Below are positions 44,557 to 54,260 of a DNA stretch of 64,000 bases, piece by piece. Every line of letters starts with the position of its first letter. Position 1 is the stretch's first letter. Source of the DNA: Vibrio rotiferianus CAIM 577 = LMG 21460 (GTDB lineage Bacteria; Pseudomonadota; Gammaproteobacteria; Enterobacterales; Vibrionaceae); contig NZ_APHW01000104.1 of assembly GCF_002741985.1 (NCBI RefSeq), forward strand, positions 124,001 to 188,000. Direction: 5' to 3'. The notes beneath the pieces were generated by a model. That model saw only the letters and a program-made list of their open reading frames with translations. It did not search any database and had not been told where the DNA came from. A program made the position numbers and the translations under genes.

Positions 44557-44694
44557 TTAAAGTCTTGGACCAATTTCTTTTGACGCATTGATTGAGGCCG
44601 TGTCGAAGCTAATGAAGTTCGTGATGGTTAGAAAACCAACTATTGTTGTCGTTAATGTGCAAGATAAAGTTAGGAGTAGCGTTCGGAGTTTCAT
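44557..44694 (-). CDS. Possible 45-residue membrane peptide or MCP-like remnant
   Basis: Begins MKLRTLLLTLSCTLTTTIVG and has one hydrophobic helix (about 4-28), then DTASINASKEIGPRL. The look is that of the first helix and periplasmic start of a chemoreceptor or of a short exported peptide. Ribosome site weak. The 44474-44818 gap otherwise holds nothing recognised. Confidence 0.3.
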   Translation of the reverse strand: MKLRTLLLTLSCTLTTTIVGFLTITNFISFDTASINASKEIGPRL

Positions 44695-44818
44695 TCTAGT
44701 TATGAAGGTCGTTTTATAAATGAAGCAACACTCTCATAGTATTTGTGAAAATAATGTATATCCCGCGAGTGATAAACCAGCATGCTGTTTAAAAAGCATG
44801 CTGGATATGAAGGTTTGT

Positions 44819-45985
44819 TTATTTCTTCTCTGGCCTGGTACCTTTGACATGATGTTCACTGATGTGGCGTTGTAGCCAGTTTTCTCCATAATCATTCGAA
44901 GGGTCACGAACGATTGTGTGAGGGTGAGTATTCCAGTCAAAGCCTGTACGTTGGTCAACAAAGTCTATCAAGATACTTGGGCTATTTACCCTAAAGAATA
45001 CTTGCTCGCTTCCGTCCACTGGCCCCATCCACATGAAGTAGATGTTATCCCAACCATCATGTTGGATTTTTGCGAGCTGTTTGTAAGCGACATCGAAATC
45101 TGCATTGCGAACGTACTCTTGAATAAGGATCCAAAGAAGCTCTTTTTGATCTTTGTTTAACTGATCGCCTCGGATACCGCGTTTCTGGACTTCGTTATCC
45201 TTGGTGCCCGGGCCAAAAAAGTCTTTTGCTCCGTACTTATTGAATGGAACGGTATTGCTTATCACCGCGATAGATTTCTGCTTTGAATCCAAACTATTTA
45301 ATAGCTCGTAGCCTCGGCGTCTTTCCTGAGGTAAGAATTGATAGCCGGCTTCAGCTCCGTGTCCAATTACAGCAGGGTCGGAGCCATAAAACATGGGTAC
45401 AAACGTTGTTTTACCATCCACGACCGTAAAGTTTGCCGCTAAGTGATGGCCTGTAATCATATAGCCCCATCGAGCTTCTGTTCTTGGATCTCCATAGAAC
45501 GAAACCCAATAGTTGTTTGCACCTAAGCTTTGATTTTTATTAAAAAACTTTTCAGAAGTTAGTTCTCGGTTTTCACCTTCCTTCTTCAGTTCGTTATCAC
45601 CTTGCACAGCGGCCCATATTTTGTAATAACCTTGAGAACTGGTCGAAGATATCAACAATTGATGTAACTGATGACGTTGTTCTACTGAAAGCCTCCCGAT
45701 AGGTAAGCCGTTTCTCGCTTGTGAATCAACAGGTGCGTTCGTCCAATAAGTACGGTTTGCGTCATCGGAAAACTTATACAAAATTGCAGAAACTTGTTCT
45801 TCGCTCAGTAACTCAAATAGCTTGCTTGCTTCGCTTGTCATTTGTGTTGCGCTGGAAACCGCTTCTGCTACTTGCGCGTTTTTGGGATGGTCATGTGTAT
45901 GATCATGATCTGAATGAGCAAATGCGTTTGATGTAAATGTTGCTGCGAGTGTTGCAGTGATGAGTAGTGTTGAGCTTTGCTTCAC
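44819..45985 (-). CDS. Exported DUF3500 family protein with His-rich N-terminus
   Basis: 388 residues with a Sec signal (MKQSSTLLITATLAATFTSN then AFA, cleavage near 23). The mature N-terminus is His-rich (HSDHDHTHDH), a likely metal-binding tail. The body matches DUF3500: YYKIWAAVQGDN, NNYWVSFYGDP, WGYMITGHHLAANFTVVDG and VFFRVNSPSILIDFVDQ. Biochemical role unknown. Nearby TonB receptor and periplasmic binding protein carry similar His-rich or metal/haem features, hinting at a shared metal role (inference). Confidence 0.8.
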   Translation of the reverse strand: MKQSSTLLITATLAATFTSNAFAHSDHDHTHDHPKNAQVAEAVSSATQMTSEASKLFELLSEEQVSAILYKFSDDANRTYWTNAPVDSQARNGLPIGRLSVEQRHQLHQLLISSTSSQGYYKIWAAVQGDNELKKEGENRELTSEKFFNKNQSLGANNYWVSFYGDPRTEARWGYMITGHHLAANFTVVDGKTTFVPMFYGSDPAVIGHGAEAGYQFLPQERRRGYELLNSLDSKQKSIAVISNTVPFNKYGAKDFFGPGTKDNEVQKRGIRGDQLNKDQKELLWILIQEYVRNADFDVAYKQLAKIQHDGWDNIYFMWMGPVDGSEQVFFRVNSPSILIDFVDQRTGFDWNTHPHTIVRDPSNDYGENWLQRHISEHHVKGTRPEKK

Positions 45986-46562
45986 CTTTCTTTCCTATTT
46001 TTTGGTAGTTATTCGATATTCATGGCCAGTGTGTCGTCACTGGCATGAAAAATATGTAGAAGGTGTTTATATCCGAGAGACTTGAAGATGCAGGATTCAG
46101 AGTGTCGTTATTGATTTGAGTTCAAGGAATACAACGCGGTGAAATAGTGAACGCTTTCCAAGTTGTTTGACGCAGCAATCAGGTCAATAACATACCCTCG
46201 AAGGGCAAACGGTAAGGGGCTTGGCTCGTATACTTTGCTGTCAATTCTTGGTTTAGCCCCACTAGACCTTTAAATTGTCACCGCGTCTACAATCCAAGCC
46301 ATTCTCGCCGAAACAAGCACATCAAGGCTACTTGGGGAGAACAGTGATGAATCAGAAGAAATTCAAACTAGTATGCTAAAGTCATTCTCAATTAATCATA
46401 ATTGCTTGTTATTAAATGATTTTTTTGCTGTGGTGGTTTGGTCGCATACTGAACATGCGCAAAGTGATAAAATATGATGATAAATCACAAAACATGTAAA
46501 ATTGTTATTGATATTATAAGTAATAAACATATCATTAGCTGATTTTGAGCGTGTGATTATAG
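45986..46562. other. Gene-free stretch, possibly containing a dispersed repeat or element remnant
   Basis: About 577 bases without a credible ORF. Bases about 46060-46345 have balanced composition unlike the AT-rich flanks; on the minus strand a short open piece, SLDVLVSARMAWIVDAVTI, lies near 46275-46335. This may be the end of a lost mobile element. Identity cannot be shown here. Confidence 0.35.
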
Positions 46563-47231
46563 ATGGACTTACCAATACTTTCAGTTTTGATGATTTTGAA
46601 CAGCTTATTGTGCTGCGCTGCATTGTACGTTTGCTGTCGTTTTGTTGCGTACGAAAGAATTGATATGAGCCATTCTTTGTGGGGAATTGCCTGCATCGCC
46701 GCTTCTATTTTTCCTTTGGCATCAAACTACCCACAAGCCCATTCTGATATCATAATAATATCTAACGCTATGTATGTATTGGGTCATTATCTTTTTGTCG
46801 TTGGCATAATGAAGATTTATATCAAAAAGCCAAGATTTCAAAGCGTCTTGCTTCTTCTTTTATTAACGAGTGTTTTAGTTGCATTTCTTTCTCTTAACAT
46901 GAAAGACACAGCATGGTTGTCTATTTTGAATCGTAATGTGTTCATTTTTATGAGTTTTTCAATGTTATATTATTTGCTACTAAAAAGCCCAAGTTTTACT
47001 AAATGCAAGTTAAATGTACTATTTAAGATTCTGATGGCTATTTATATGACTCACTCAGCATTTCGTGTTTTTTCTTGTCTTTTTTATTCAGAAAATAATA
47101 GTTTTATAAGAGATAATGCTCTTTATGAATATGAGTTTAAAGTGTTAGCTGCATTTTTGTTTATTTCTAGCTTTTACATGATGCTTTACAGCTACCAAAG
47201 AGCAAAAGATAGCTATAATAAATACTTATAG
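46563..47231 (+). CDS. Integral membrane protein resembling a sensor module without output domain
   Basis: 222 residues, with about seven hydrophobic helices (near 4-27, 39-55, 64-87, 93-112, 123-142, 152-172, 189-212) and short loops. The pattern resembles the N-terminal membrane sensors of some Vibrio diguanylate cyclases, but the protein ends after the last helix with no GGDEF domain. Function unknown. The final codons overlap the end of the converging TMEM175-like gene. Confidence 0.55.
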   Translation: MDLPILSVLMILNSLLCCAALYVCCRFVAYERIDMSHSLWGIACIAASIFPLASNYPQAHSDIIIISNAMYVLGHYLFVVGIMKIYIKKPRFQSVLLLLLLTSVLVAFLSLNMKDTAWLSILNRNVFIFMSFSMLYYLLLKSPSFTKCKLNVLFKILMAIYMTHSAFRVFSCLFYSENNSFIRDNALYEYEFKVLAAFLFISSFYMMLYSYQRAKDSYNKYL

Positions 47232-47804
47232 ACTCTCATCTCTAGCGCTTTGAACTCTAAAGTCTAGCTGAACAATCCAAATGATCGGGACAAGTGCATA
47301 TAAAATACAAGCTGCATAAGTGTTGATGCTAGATATCAAAATTGCAATTAAGTATATACAAATTGAGATGCTACCCTTTTTCCCGATTGAATGAAGTATC
47401 GGCTGTAAGCCTTTGTCTACTTTGGATAGAGAGTAATGCACAAGTGATAGTGAAATCGCACTCATCAATAGTACAATGCCATAGAATAGTACCGGTATAA
47501 ATGCCTCATGGCTGTCACCTAACCAGGCCGTTGATACGGGTACAAGGGATAACCAAAATAAAAAGTGCAAATTTGACCAGAGTGTGAAGTTGTCTATCTT
47601 TTTCACTTTGCTAAATAAGTGGTGGTGGTGATTCCAATAACTACCCACATATAGGAAACTCACCAAGTAAGATAGTACTTTTGGTATTAGTAGTGTTAAT
47701 GAGTCAATCGTGTATTCTTCTGGTGGTCTTATTTCAAGAACCATAATAGTAATAATTATTGCTAGTACGCCGTCACTAAATGCTTCTAACCTAGATGCTT
47801 TCAT
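47226..47804 (-). CDS. TMEM175-family (DUF1211) predicted potassium channel
   Basis: 192 residues with six hydrophobic helices. The N-terminal RLEAFSDGVLAIIITIMVLE is the defining RxxxFSDG motif of bacterial TMEM175 channels, and SYWNHHHHLFSKV follows in the expected place. Such proteins form potassium-leak channels in the inner membrane. Monocistronic. The 47805-48106 gap to the next gene holds nothing recognised. Confidence 0.8.
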   Translation of the reverse strand: MKASRLEAFSDGVLAIIITIMVLEIRPPEEYTIDSLTLLIPKVLSYLVSFLYVGSYWNHHHHLFSKVKKIDNFTLWSNLHFLFWLSLVPVSTAWLGDSHEAFIPVLFYGIVLLMSAISLSLVHYSLSKVDKGLQPILHSIGKKGSISICIYLIAILISSINTYAACILYALVPIIWIVQLDFRVQSARDESL

Positions 47805-48057
47805 AACGTTTTCCTAAATAAAATTAATGTTAATGCGTGATATTTCTATAATTGTAATTTTTGCTTCGTGAAATAAAAGTGAATAACTAATATATAAATC
47901 TACATGCGCAAATAGATGGGTTTACGTTTCACAACTTAGCCAGAGGGGGAGGGTGTATCAGTATTAAGTGGGATTTAGATAAACATCATCTCTATACCTG
48001 TCTCGAATACTTAGATAGATTATTGATGAGTAGCAACTTGAGTCAATTACAATCAAA

Positions 48058-48080
48058 GGCCAATCACAGCTAGATTGGCC
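48058..48080. terminator. Hairpin downstream of the SUMF1-type gene
   Basis: Stem GGCCAATC / GATTGGCC with a 7-base loop; short T-rich sequence on both sides. Confidence 0.45.
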
Positions 48081-48106
48081 TCTTTAATGGACTTAGTTTT
48101 TACGTT

Positions 48107-49208
48107 TTAGTTTGATTTTACCACTCGGAAACCAAAGTGATCATTACCCGTATTAGGTTTTGCAGCATGATTCCAGCCGAATCTCATTGTCTGTGGGAAA
48201 TAATTGAATGAGCCACCTATCAAGCCCTTGAGATAGACACCTTCTGATTGTGCGAAGGTCATCGAATCATCGATAAAGAAGTCTTCAGTTTTTTTACCTT
48301 GAGAGAATACATCATAGCCGTCGTACCAGTCGTTGACCCACTCCCATACATTGCCACCCATGTTGTACACACCAAATGGGTTTGCTTCTTTGGATTTCGC
48401 AGGCTGAACATGTCCTTTGTGGATATGAAGTGGGGCGTCTTGATTAATCCAGGCTATGCCGTCATCGTGAAGTACCATTTGAGGTTGCGTAGGTGTAACT
48501 TGCTCCTCCTGAGGCTGCCTCTCTCCATTGAGCTAAACTTGGGATTGCGTATCCGTAATAGTCAGCAAAAGCTTTGGCACCATAAAAAGTGATAAAGTTA
48601 GCAGGCCAACTTACGATTTCTTCTAGTGTAGGAAGCTCGCCATCTGTATCTCCCTCGCCGAAGAAGCCAGACGAATTTCCGCTTAATTCGAACCAATCAG
48701 TGATTGAGTCAACGACGTTCGGATATTGGTTTGGGTCGAAATATTTTTGCCAATCTACCTCTTTGGGATCCTCGAGTTCAAACTGTTGTATGGTTTCATT
48801 GAACTGAATGAAGTTCATATTTAGTGGATTTTCCATTTCGTCTGAACTAAAAATACCATCACTGTTATGATCTTTAACGACTCGTGAGCCCCCTAGCTCC
48901 GTCATTTTTATGCCGTTAGTATCGTATACGACTTGAGTATTGGCATCATAAGTAATTAATCCGTCAGAGTAAGCGGAGTTAAGAAAGTTCACGTAGTCCG
49001 AGTAGGTAACTTCTGTTGAAGATATTTGAAACTCAGCCAGTTTGCCATTACTCGGTATGGTTACGAATGCTATTTCTGTCGTTGGCAAATCTGCCACTGG
49101 AGTGTCACTAGAAGTATTGTTTGATGTCGATGAAGTATTACAGCCCATCATCGAGATACTACTAATTAATAACACAGCAGCGTTATTTACTTTCATTGTT
49201 TGTTCCAT
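48107..49208 (-). pseudogene. SUMF1/formylglycine-generating-enzyme-like lipoprotein, frameshifted
   Basis: Two overlapping frames (49208-48462 and 48478-48107) together make one SUMF1-like protein of about 366 residues. The first has a lipoprotein signal ending MMGC (Cys near 22) and ISSTEVTYSDYVNFLNSAYSDG, then YYGYAIPSLAQWREAASGGA. The second has GVYNMGGNVWEWVNDWYDG, KGLIGGSFNY and NDHFGFRVVKS, the usual C-terminal FGE signature. A one-base excess near 48464-48470 (ACTTCACGAT) breaks the frame. The family includes oxidoreductase-like and non-catalytic members; role here unknown. Confidence 0.8.
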
Positions 49209-49326
49209 TGGTTGGTGAAATGAACAAACAACGTATAACTTCGAGAGTGAATACTTTGTAGAAAGCGTTTTAAATTGACGTATCTTTACTTTGTTTTACA
49301 AACATAACGCTAATTGAAAATAACGG

Positions 49327-49355
49327 AAAGGGTCAACGACGGTTGGCCCTTTTTT
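49327..49355. terminator. Terminator hairpin next to the periplasmic binding protein gene
   Basis: 11-position stem AAAGGGTCAAC / GTTGGCCCTTT with loop GACG and T runs; it lies just past the stop of the minus-strand gene and could act in either direction. Confidence 0.65.
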
Positions 49356-49359
49356 ACTA

Positions 49360-50172
49360 CTACTTGTCGTAAAAGTGTTTATTTAGTTCTAACGCAGTGT
49401 CGATGGTTTTCAAACCGATATTCACCTGTTTGATTGGTATCGTTGTGATTGATTTGTTTTTTCCTGCGTTTGTCGCCGACATGCCCGGAAGTTCGAAGAA
49501 GCGAGATTTATCCTCTTCTTGTCGAAGGGCCTTGTCCACGGTAACCAGTGCGTCCGGGTTAGCGATTATTACCGACTCTGGGTTTACAGGTTTTGTACCC
49601 TCAAAGTTGAAACTATTTTTAATTTGAGCAAGTGAAAATAGATGATCAACCGTAGTGTTTGCTCCCATCATTAGCAAGCTTGCTCGGCCATATAAAAAGG
49701 CGGCTTTAACTTGTTCTTTCTCCGGAATGCGTTTGAGCTTTGCTTTTTTCTCGGTAAGTTCATGAATAAGCGCTTTGCCTTCTGCTGTTTTACCATAGTG
49801 CACAGAGATAACTTTAATTTGTTCGAAAAGATCATCGAGTGTTAGGGCTTGTTTCAAAACTAATACATCAATATTTGCAGCTTCCAATTTGCTGATAAGG
49901 GTTGGATTAGGAAATCTATCATCAGAGATATAGCTAGTAGGGTGATATGAAAAGACACCTTCCATTGAGACATTACTAGGGTGTCCTAAAGTCGCGATTT
50001 TCTCCGCTTCAGGTGGAACTGTGCTTGTTTTGTCTGCGGCGACAACCTGTTCATCTAAATCAAGAGCAAATAGTATTTCGGTAATGTTGCTGCCGACAGA
50101 GACGATTTTATGTGCGGCTGATGCATTGAATGAAGTCGCTAGAATTAGCGCCGATAATATTAATTTTTTCAT
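49360..50172 (-). CDS. Periplasmic haemin/metal-binding protein (HutB/HmuT-like)
   Basis: 270 residues with a Sec signal (MKKLILSALILATSFNASAA). KIVSVGSNITEILFALDLDEQVVAADKTSTVPPEA and TLGHPSNVSMEGVFSYHPT... match class III periplasmic binding proteins of haemin ABC transporters (HmuT/HutB). It should deliver haem or a metal chelate from the TonB receptor encoded upstream to an ABC permease, which is not in this window. The gene begins about 40 bases after the receptor stop and is probably in the same operon. Confidence 0.8.
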   Translation of the reverse strand: MKKLILSALILATSFNASAAHKIVSVGSNITEILFALDLDEQVVAADKTSTVPPEAEKIATLGHPSNVSMEGVFSYHPTSYISDDRFPNPTLISKLEAANIDVLVLKQALTLDDLFEQIKVISVHYGKTAEGKALIHELTEKKAKLKRIPEKEQVKAAFLYGRASLLMMGANTTVDHLFSLAQIKNSFNFEGTKPVNPESVIIANPDALVTVDKALRQEEDKSRFFELPGMSATNAGKNKSITTIPIKQVNIGLKTIDTALELNKHFYDK

Positions 50173-50213
50173 AGTAATACTTTGTATAAAGCCCCCAAGA
50201 GGGGGCGTGATGA

Positions 50214-52292
50214 TTAGAATTGGTAAGCGATATTAAGATTAATGCTTCTACCTTCTTCGTAGTACTCTGCTTTCGTATCGGCACGGCTGTCATTTTTCAG
50301 CGCGTAAGCTTCATCGAGCAGGTTAGTGACAGAGGCAGTCAGAGTTAAATCAGACAGTTGCTGTGGAACATACTCTGCGTATAGATCGACAGTTGTCCAA
50401 CTTGGAACACTGTCTTGTTTGTCTTTTTCAATCGGTTCCAAAACGCCACCAGTTGAGACACTTGCTGTCGGAACTCGGTACAGTTTAAATGCGTGCGTTA
50501 TCGCGGTACCTAACATCCATTCATTGCTGACATTGTGATCAAAGGTGGCAACAAGCTTATCGGCGGGCATATCTGATAGGTATAAATCCGTTGTTTGATC
50601 TTTACCGATAGTCATGGAATAACTTAATGTAGCTACCCATTGTCCTCTTTGATATTCACCTATTAATTCACCACCGGTGAGTCGTACATCATCTCGGTTT
50701 ACCTTGACACCATCTTTATAAGCAGGGTCACTATAGTCGGTTCCAATGTAGTCTTTGATGTCGTTTTGGAAAATATTCGCTTTCAATTTCAAAACATCTG
50801 AGTGAGAGAGAATGTTATCTACGAGGTAAATACCGCCAATCTCTTTGTTTTGTGAGCGTTCAGATTTCAAGTTCGGATTTGGTTTGAAACCACGACCAGA
50901 GGTAAATAGCTGACTGAGACGCGGCGGTGTTAATGCCTCATCAAAGGCAGCGAAAACACTGAATTGTTCAAAGATTTTATACTCGGCTCTTAGACCAAAT
51001 GACCATTGGTCTTCTGTTCTACCTTCACGAAGAATAGGATCACCGTTTAGGATGGCGTTAGATGATTCAACGTAAAACTGGTCATAACGTAACTTAGGCG
51101 AAATTTCTAAGCCGTTGTCAAAATAGAATTGGCTGTTTAGCCATACGCCAAATAGGTTTGATTTAGCAGAAGGCTCATTTGTTGCCGATTCATCAATCCA
51201 CTGGTCGTTTTCATATGTCCGTACATTACCTTTGTGGGTTGTAAAGTGTGCCGAGGCGCCATAGTGCAGGACTAGCTCACTCCAACTTAGATCTGAAGAC
51301 GAGTTGTTACTGACGGATAAACCATACGAATCATCGGTGATATCTTGAACATCGGTAAGCTGCGACTCAGAGGCATCGCTGTACTCATTGGTCAGTGTAT
51401 CAACATTATTCATGTAGATATTTGCGGTAATGTCTAACCAAGGGTTGTTAGGAAATGCATTTGTGTAAACCATGCTAGCGCTGGTGTAGTCACGAGTGTT
51501 GAGTCCAAAATCTTGTCTTACCTGATTCCACGAGGACTCATCAAAGTAGTAGTTGATTGCGAGTCGCTCGCTATCAGAAAAGTCGTAGCCTCCGTTGAAT
51601 AGGTACGAGGTTTGCGCGGCCTCGTTTTTGTAGTAACTGTCTGAACCATCAGCTTGATAACCACCGCCAATCCTGTATGGATCTTGTTGATTATCAGATA
51701 CGGCGAGTAGCCAGTCAAAACCGTTCGATTCAGAAAATACACTAGCAGTAATACTTTGTCGGTTGCTGTTCGTTCGGTAGCCCGTTTTTAGAAGAGCGCC
51801 AAAATCGTCACCACTCTTCAAAAGTGTATCTGCATCGATAAATGACGCCTTTATCGCACCAGCTGCGGCGCCAGAAGAGGTGCCGTTGATGACTTCTAAA
51901 GACGATAAAAGTTCTGGGTTTACTGCAAGGGTACCTTTTTTACTATGCGAGTATGTTTGGCGTGCACCGTCTACCTCAACATATGTGTGCTCAGGGCCTA
52001 AGCCTCGGATGCTAATGTTGCGCACCATTGGATTCGGTCCACCTTCGACCCAAACATTTGGTGAACTTTTGAGGACATCGACAAGGCTGATAGACGACTT
52101 TACTTGCAGCTCTTCTCTGTTGATTGTTTCGCCGGATTGGGTGGAGTCTTCTAGCTCTGATACCGGAGAACCAAGCACCGTCACGGTATTCAACTGGTAG
52201 ACATCATGGTTATGGTTCTCATGGGCATGTACTGAACTAATTGTACCAAACAGCACCAAACTGACCTGAGAGGCAAGCAACGAAGGTTTTAT
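50214..52292 (-). CDS. TonB-dependent outer-membrane receptor with apparently mutated start codon
   Basis: About 688 residues from TTG 52280, or 692 from ATA 52290-52292. It has a signal peptide ending SSVHA, a His-bearing mature start (HENHNHDVYQL), the TonB-box/plug region (NTVTVLGSPVSELED, SPNVWVEGGPNPMVRNISIRGLG) and a C-terminal beta-barrel ending in NIAYQF. The ribosome site AAAGGAG (minus, 52306-52300) is 7 bases from an ATA codon whose reading adds IKPS before LLASQ; no ATG lies in range, and TTG 52280 is too far from it. So translation may be weak or start at a non-standard codon. Paired with the binding protein, it likely imports haem or a metal complex. Confidence 0.8.
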   Translation of the reverse strand: MKPSLLASQVSLVLFGTISSVHAHENHNHDVYQLNTVTVLGSPVSELEDSTQSGETINREELQVKSSISLVDVLKSSPNVWVEGGPNPMVRNISIRGLGPEHTYVEVDGARQTYSHSKKGTLAVNPELLSSLEVINGTSSGAAAGAIKASFIDADTLLKSGDDFGALLKTGYRTNSNRQSITASVFSESNGFDWLLAVSDNQQDPYRIGGGYQADGSDSYYKNEAAQTSYLFNGGYDFSDSERLAINYYFDESSWNQVRQDFGLNTRDYTSASMVYTNAFPNNPWLDITANIYMNNVDTLTNEYSDASESQLTDVQDITDDSYGLSVSNNSSSDLSWSELVLHYGASAHFTTHKGNVRTYENDQWIDESATNEPSAKSNLFGVWLNSQFYFDNGLEISPKLRYDQFYVESSNAILNGDPILREGRTEDQWSFGLRAEYKIFEQFSVFAAFDEALTPPRLSQLFTSGRGFKPNPNLKSERSQNKEIGGIYLVDNILSHSDVLKLKANIFQNDIKDYIGTDYSDPAYKDGVKVNRDDVRLTGGELIGEYQRGQWVATLSYSMTIGKDQTTDLYLSDMPADKLVATFDHNVSNEWMLGTAITHAFKLYRVPTASVSTGGVLEPIEKDKQDSVPSWTTVDLYAEYVPQQLSDLTLTASVTNLLDEAYALKNDSRADTKAEYYEEGRSINLNIAYQF

Positions 52293-52312
52293 CTTTTTAC
52301 TCCTTTAATGAA

Positions 52313-52331
52313 AAGCATTCGTATTATCATT
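52313..52331. promoter_or_regulatory. Possible Fur-like box upstream of the TonB receptor
   Basis: On the minus strand AATGATAAT gives one good Fur half-site, followed by a poor second half. Location before an iron/haem-type receptor supports it; sequence match is only half. Confidence 0.3.
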
Positions 52332-52446
52332 TGCTGGTGTGGAAAATTTGTAAAAAATTTAACGAATGATGTCTCGACATTTTTTCTACAAAATTATCTG
52401 TATGCTCCGTTCCCCTTTTTATAAATGTAAAATCAGAAAGATAACG

Positions 52447-52665
52447 ATGGCTCAGTCAACAAAACAAATCTGGATAACCGCTTTATTGTGTTCATTTACC
52501 ATGGCGTTAATCATGTCAGGGATAATATCTGCAGCAAAACTTGGGTTTACTTATGAATGGTTAACATCGTGGCCGATTAGTTTTCTATTCGCATGGCCTT
52601 GTGCATTATTACTAAATTTAACCTTATTACCTAAGATTAGGTCATGGGTAGTAAATAACTTTTAA
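52447..52665 (+). CDS. Small DUF2798 membrane protein
   Basis: 72 residues from ATG 52447: two hydrophobic helices separated by a short loop, with FTMALIMSGIISAAKLGF and WLTSWPISFLFAWPCAL, the DUF2798 pattern. The frame is open upstream to 52366, but the later ATG with AGAAAG before it is the natural start. Function unknown. Divergent from the TonB receptor. Confidence 0.75.
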   Translation: MAQSTKQIWITALLCSFTMALIMSGIISAAKLGFTYEWLTSWPISFLFAWPCALLLNLTLLPKIRSWVVNNF

Positions 52666-52711
52666 TATAATAAATATAGACTGTAGTAACACAACTAATA
52701 ATAAGTGAATC

Positions 52712-54112
52712 ATGGACCTACACAACATACTAGGTATTACTCTTTATTGCATATTGTTCATTATGATTATGACAATTTTTTATTTTGCCAAAAATAACGT
52801 AAAATTCAGAAATGATTATGATCTAGCGCTAAAAAGATTGAAGAAAGAAGTTACAATTAAAAATAATCACATATATACAACGCTTGGCCTTCCAAATCTT
52901 AACTACCTGTTAAGTAAAAAGAAAAAATTCTCAGATGGTCATAAGGTCACTTATTACAGTTTAAACGTTGTTTGTGTTGGGCGTTCTTCCGACTATTATA
53001 ATTACTTTGATGAACAATCTGCCAAAAAAATTAAGCATGAACTACACACAAAGCTAACTATGACATTTCCGAATACATTAATATGCTTATTCGAAGAAAA
53101 GCACATTGTAATCCTTAAATGTTCCTGTGAGCCTATCAAGCAAAAAGAGCTTATAGATTTTCAACAGAAATTATCAGAAACGCTAGCTTTATATATTGAG
53201 GTTAGTACTAAAAAATTGCCAGTCCAATATGCCATCACGACGCTCAACTATTCGAGCAGAATGCCGTTCTCAGAAGAGGGTAAGTTGTTGAGAAGAGTTA
53301 CATTTGGTTTACAAACTGCCATTAAGTCAGAATCTGGGATTTATACGTTTTCTGAAACGCATTACCAATCATTTTTGAGAAAAAGAAATATATTAGAAAA
53401 GCTAGTCACAGATATAAAACAAGGGTCAAGCCAATTCTCACTTAGAGAGCAACCTATTTTTAGTAGTATGAACACTAATGTACCCTATATGTCCGAACTG
53501 CTAATTTCGTGGAATAGGAAAGGGGCACCTGGCCCTAGTATTTTTATGCCAATGCTAGAGAGTGAGCCTCATCTTCATTTTGAAATGACGAAATTAGTCA
53601 TTTCAAAATCAGTTAAATACATAACGTCAAAAAAGCCATTGGTTTTTTATTCAATTAATATATCTCCAACTGACTTATCAAGAACCGATTTCGTTAAATA
53701 CTTTTATGATATAACGAGTGATTGTTCATGGGTGAGGGAATTAATTATATTTGAAGTGACAGAGGGTGAAAGGTTAACTCTAGATAATCAGGCTTTGGAT
53801 AATATCAATCAACTAAAATCTTTGGGTTGTAAGCTGGCCATTGATGATTTTGGCTCTGGTTATGCCAATTTTGAGTTACTAGCTGGTGACCTGTTTTCGA
53901 TAGTAAAGTTAGATAAAAAATTCTTATCAGATTCATCATTACTGAATATTGGTTATCACGTTATAAAAGCATTGACTCGAATTGTTGAAGATAAAGATAT
54001 GAAGTTGGTGATAGAGGGAATTGATAATATGGATAAGATTAAATATTTGAAACCAAATTATCGTATTTATTACCAGGGGTTTGCGTTGGGAGGCGGTAAG
54101 TTTGTCTCATAA
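52712..54112 (+). CDS. Membrane-anchored EAL-domain protein
   Basis: 466 residues: an N-terminal helix (about 5-25) and a region without recognisable GGDEF motif, followed by an EAL domain (about 225-466). The key residues are largely kept: Glu in SELLISW (in place of EAL), SINISPTDLS, IIFEVTEGERL, LAIDDFGSGYANF, VKLDKKFL, LVIEGIDN and YYQGFALGG, so phosphodiesterase activity is plausible though the first motif is altered. AT-rich coding sequence. Confidence 0.75.
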   Translation: MDLHNILGITLYCILFIMIMTIFYFAKNNVKFRNDYDLALKRLKKEVTIKNNHIYTTLGLPNLNYLLSKKKKFSDGHKVTYYSLNVVCVGRSSDYYNYFDEQSAKKIKHELHTKLTMTFPNTLICLFEEKHIVILKCSCEPIKQKELIDFQQKLSETLALYIEVSTKKLPVQYAITTLNYSSRMPFSEEGKLLRRVTFGLQTAIKSESGIYTFSETHYQSFLRKRNILEKLVTDIKQGSSQFSLREQPIFSSMNTNVPYMSELLISWNRKGAPGPSIFMPMLESEPHLHFEMTKLVISKSVKYITSKKPLVFYSINISPTDLSRTDFVKYFYDITSDCSWVRELIIFEVTEGERLTLDNQALDNINQLKSLGCKLAIDDFGSGYANFELLAGDLFSIVKLDKKFLSDSSLLNIGYHVIKALTRIVEDKDMKLVIEGIDNMDKIKYLKPNYRIYYQGFALGGGKFVS

Positions 54113-54260
54113 ACATAATACGGAGCTCATCTGTATGGATGAGCGCAAAGTTTGTCAAGCAGTGGTTTAGATGTATTCTCGTGTAGGTTCTATTGGTCAT
54201 CACTTTAAGGACCGTAGAACAATGCATAGGAGTGTTATATCGACACCATCACGAATCAAT

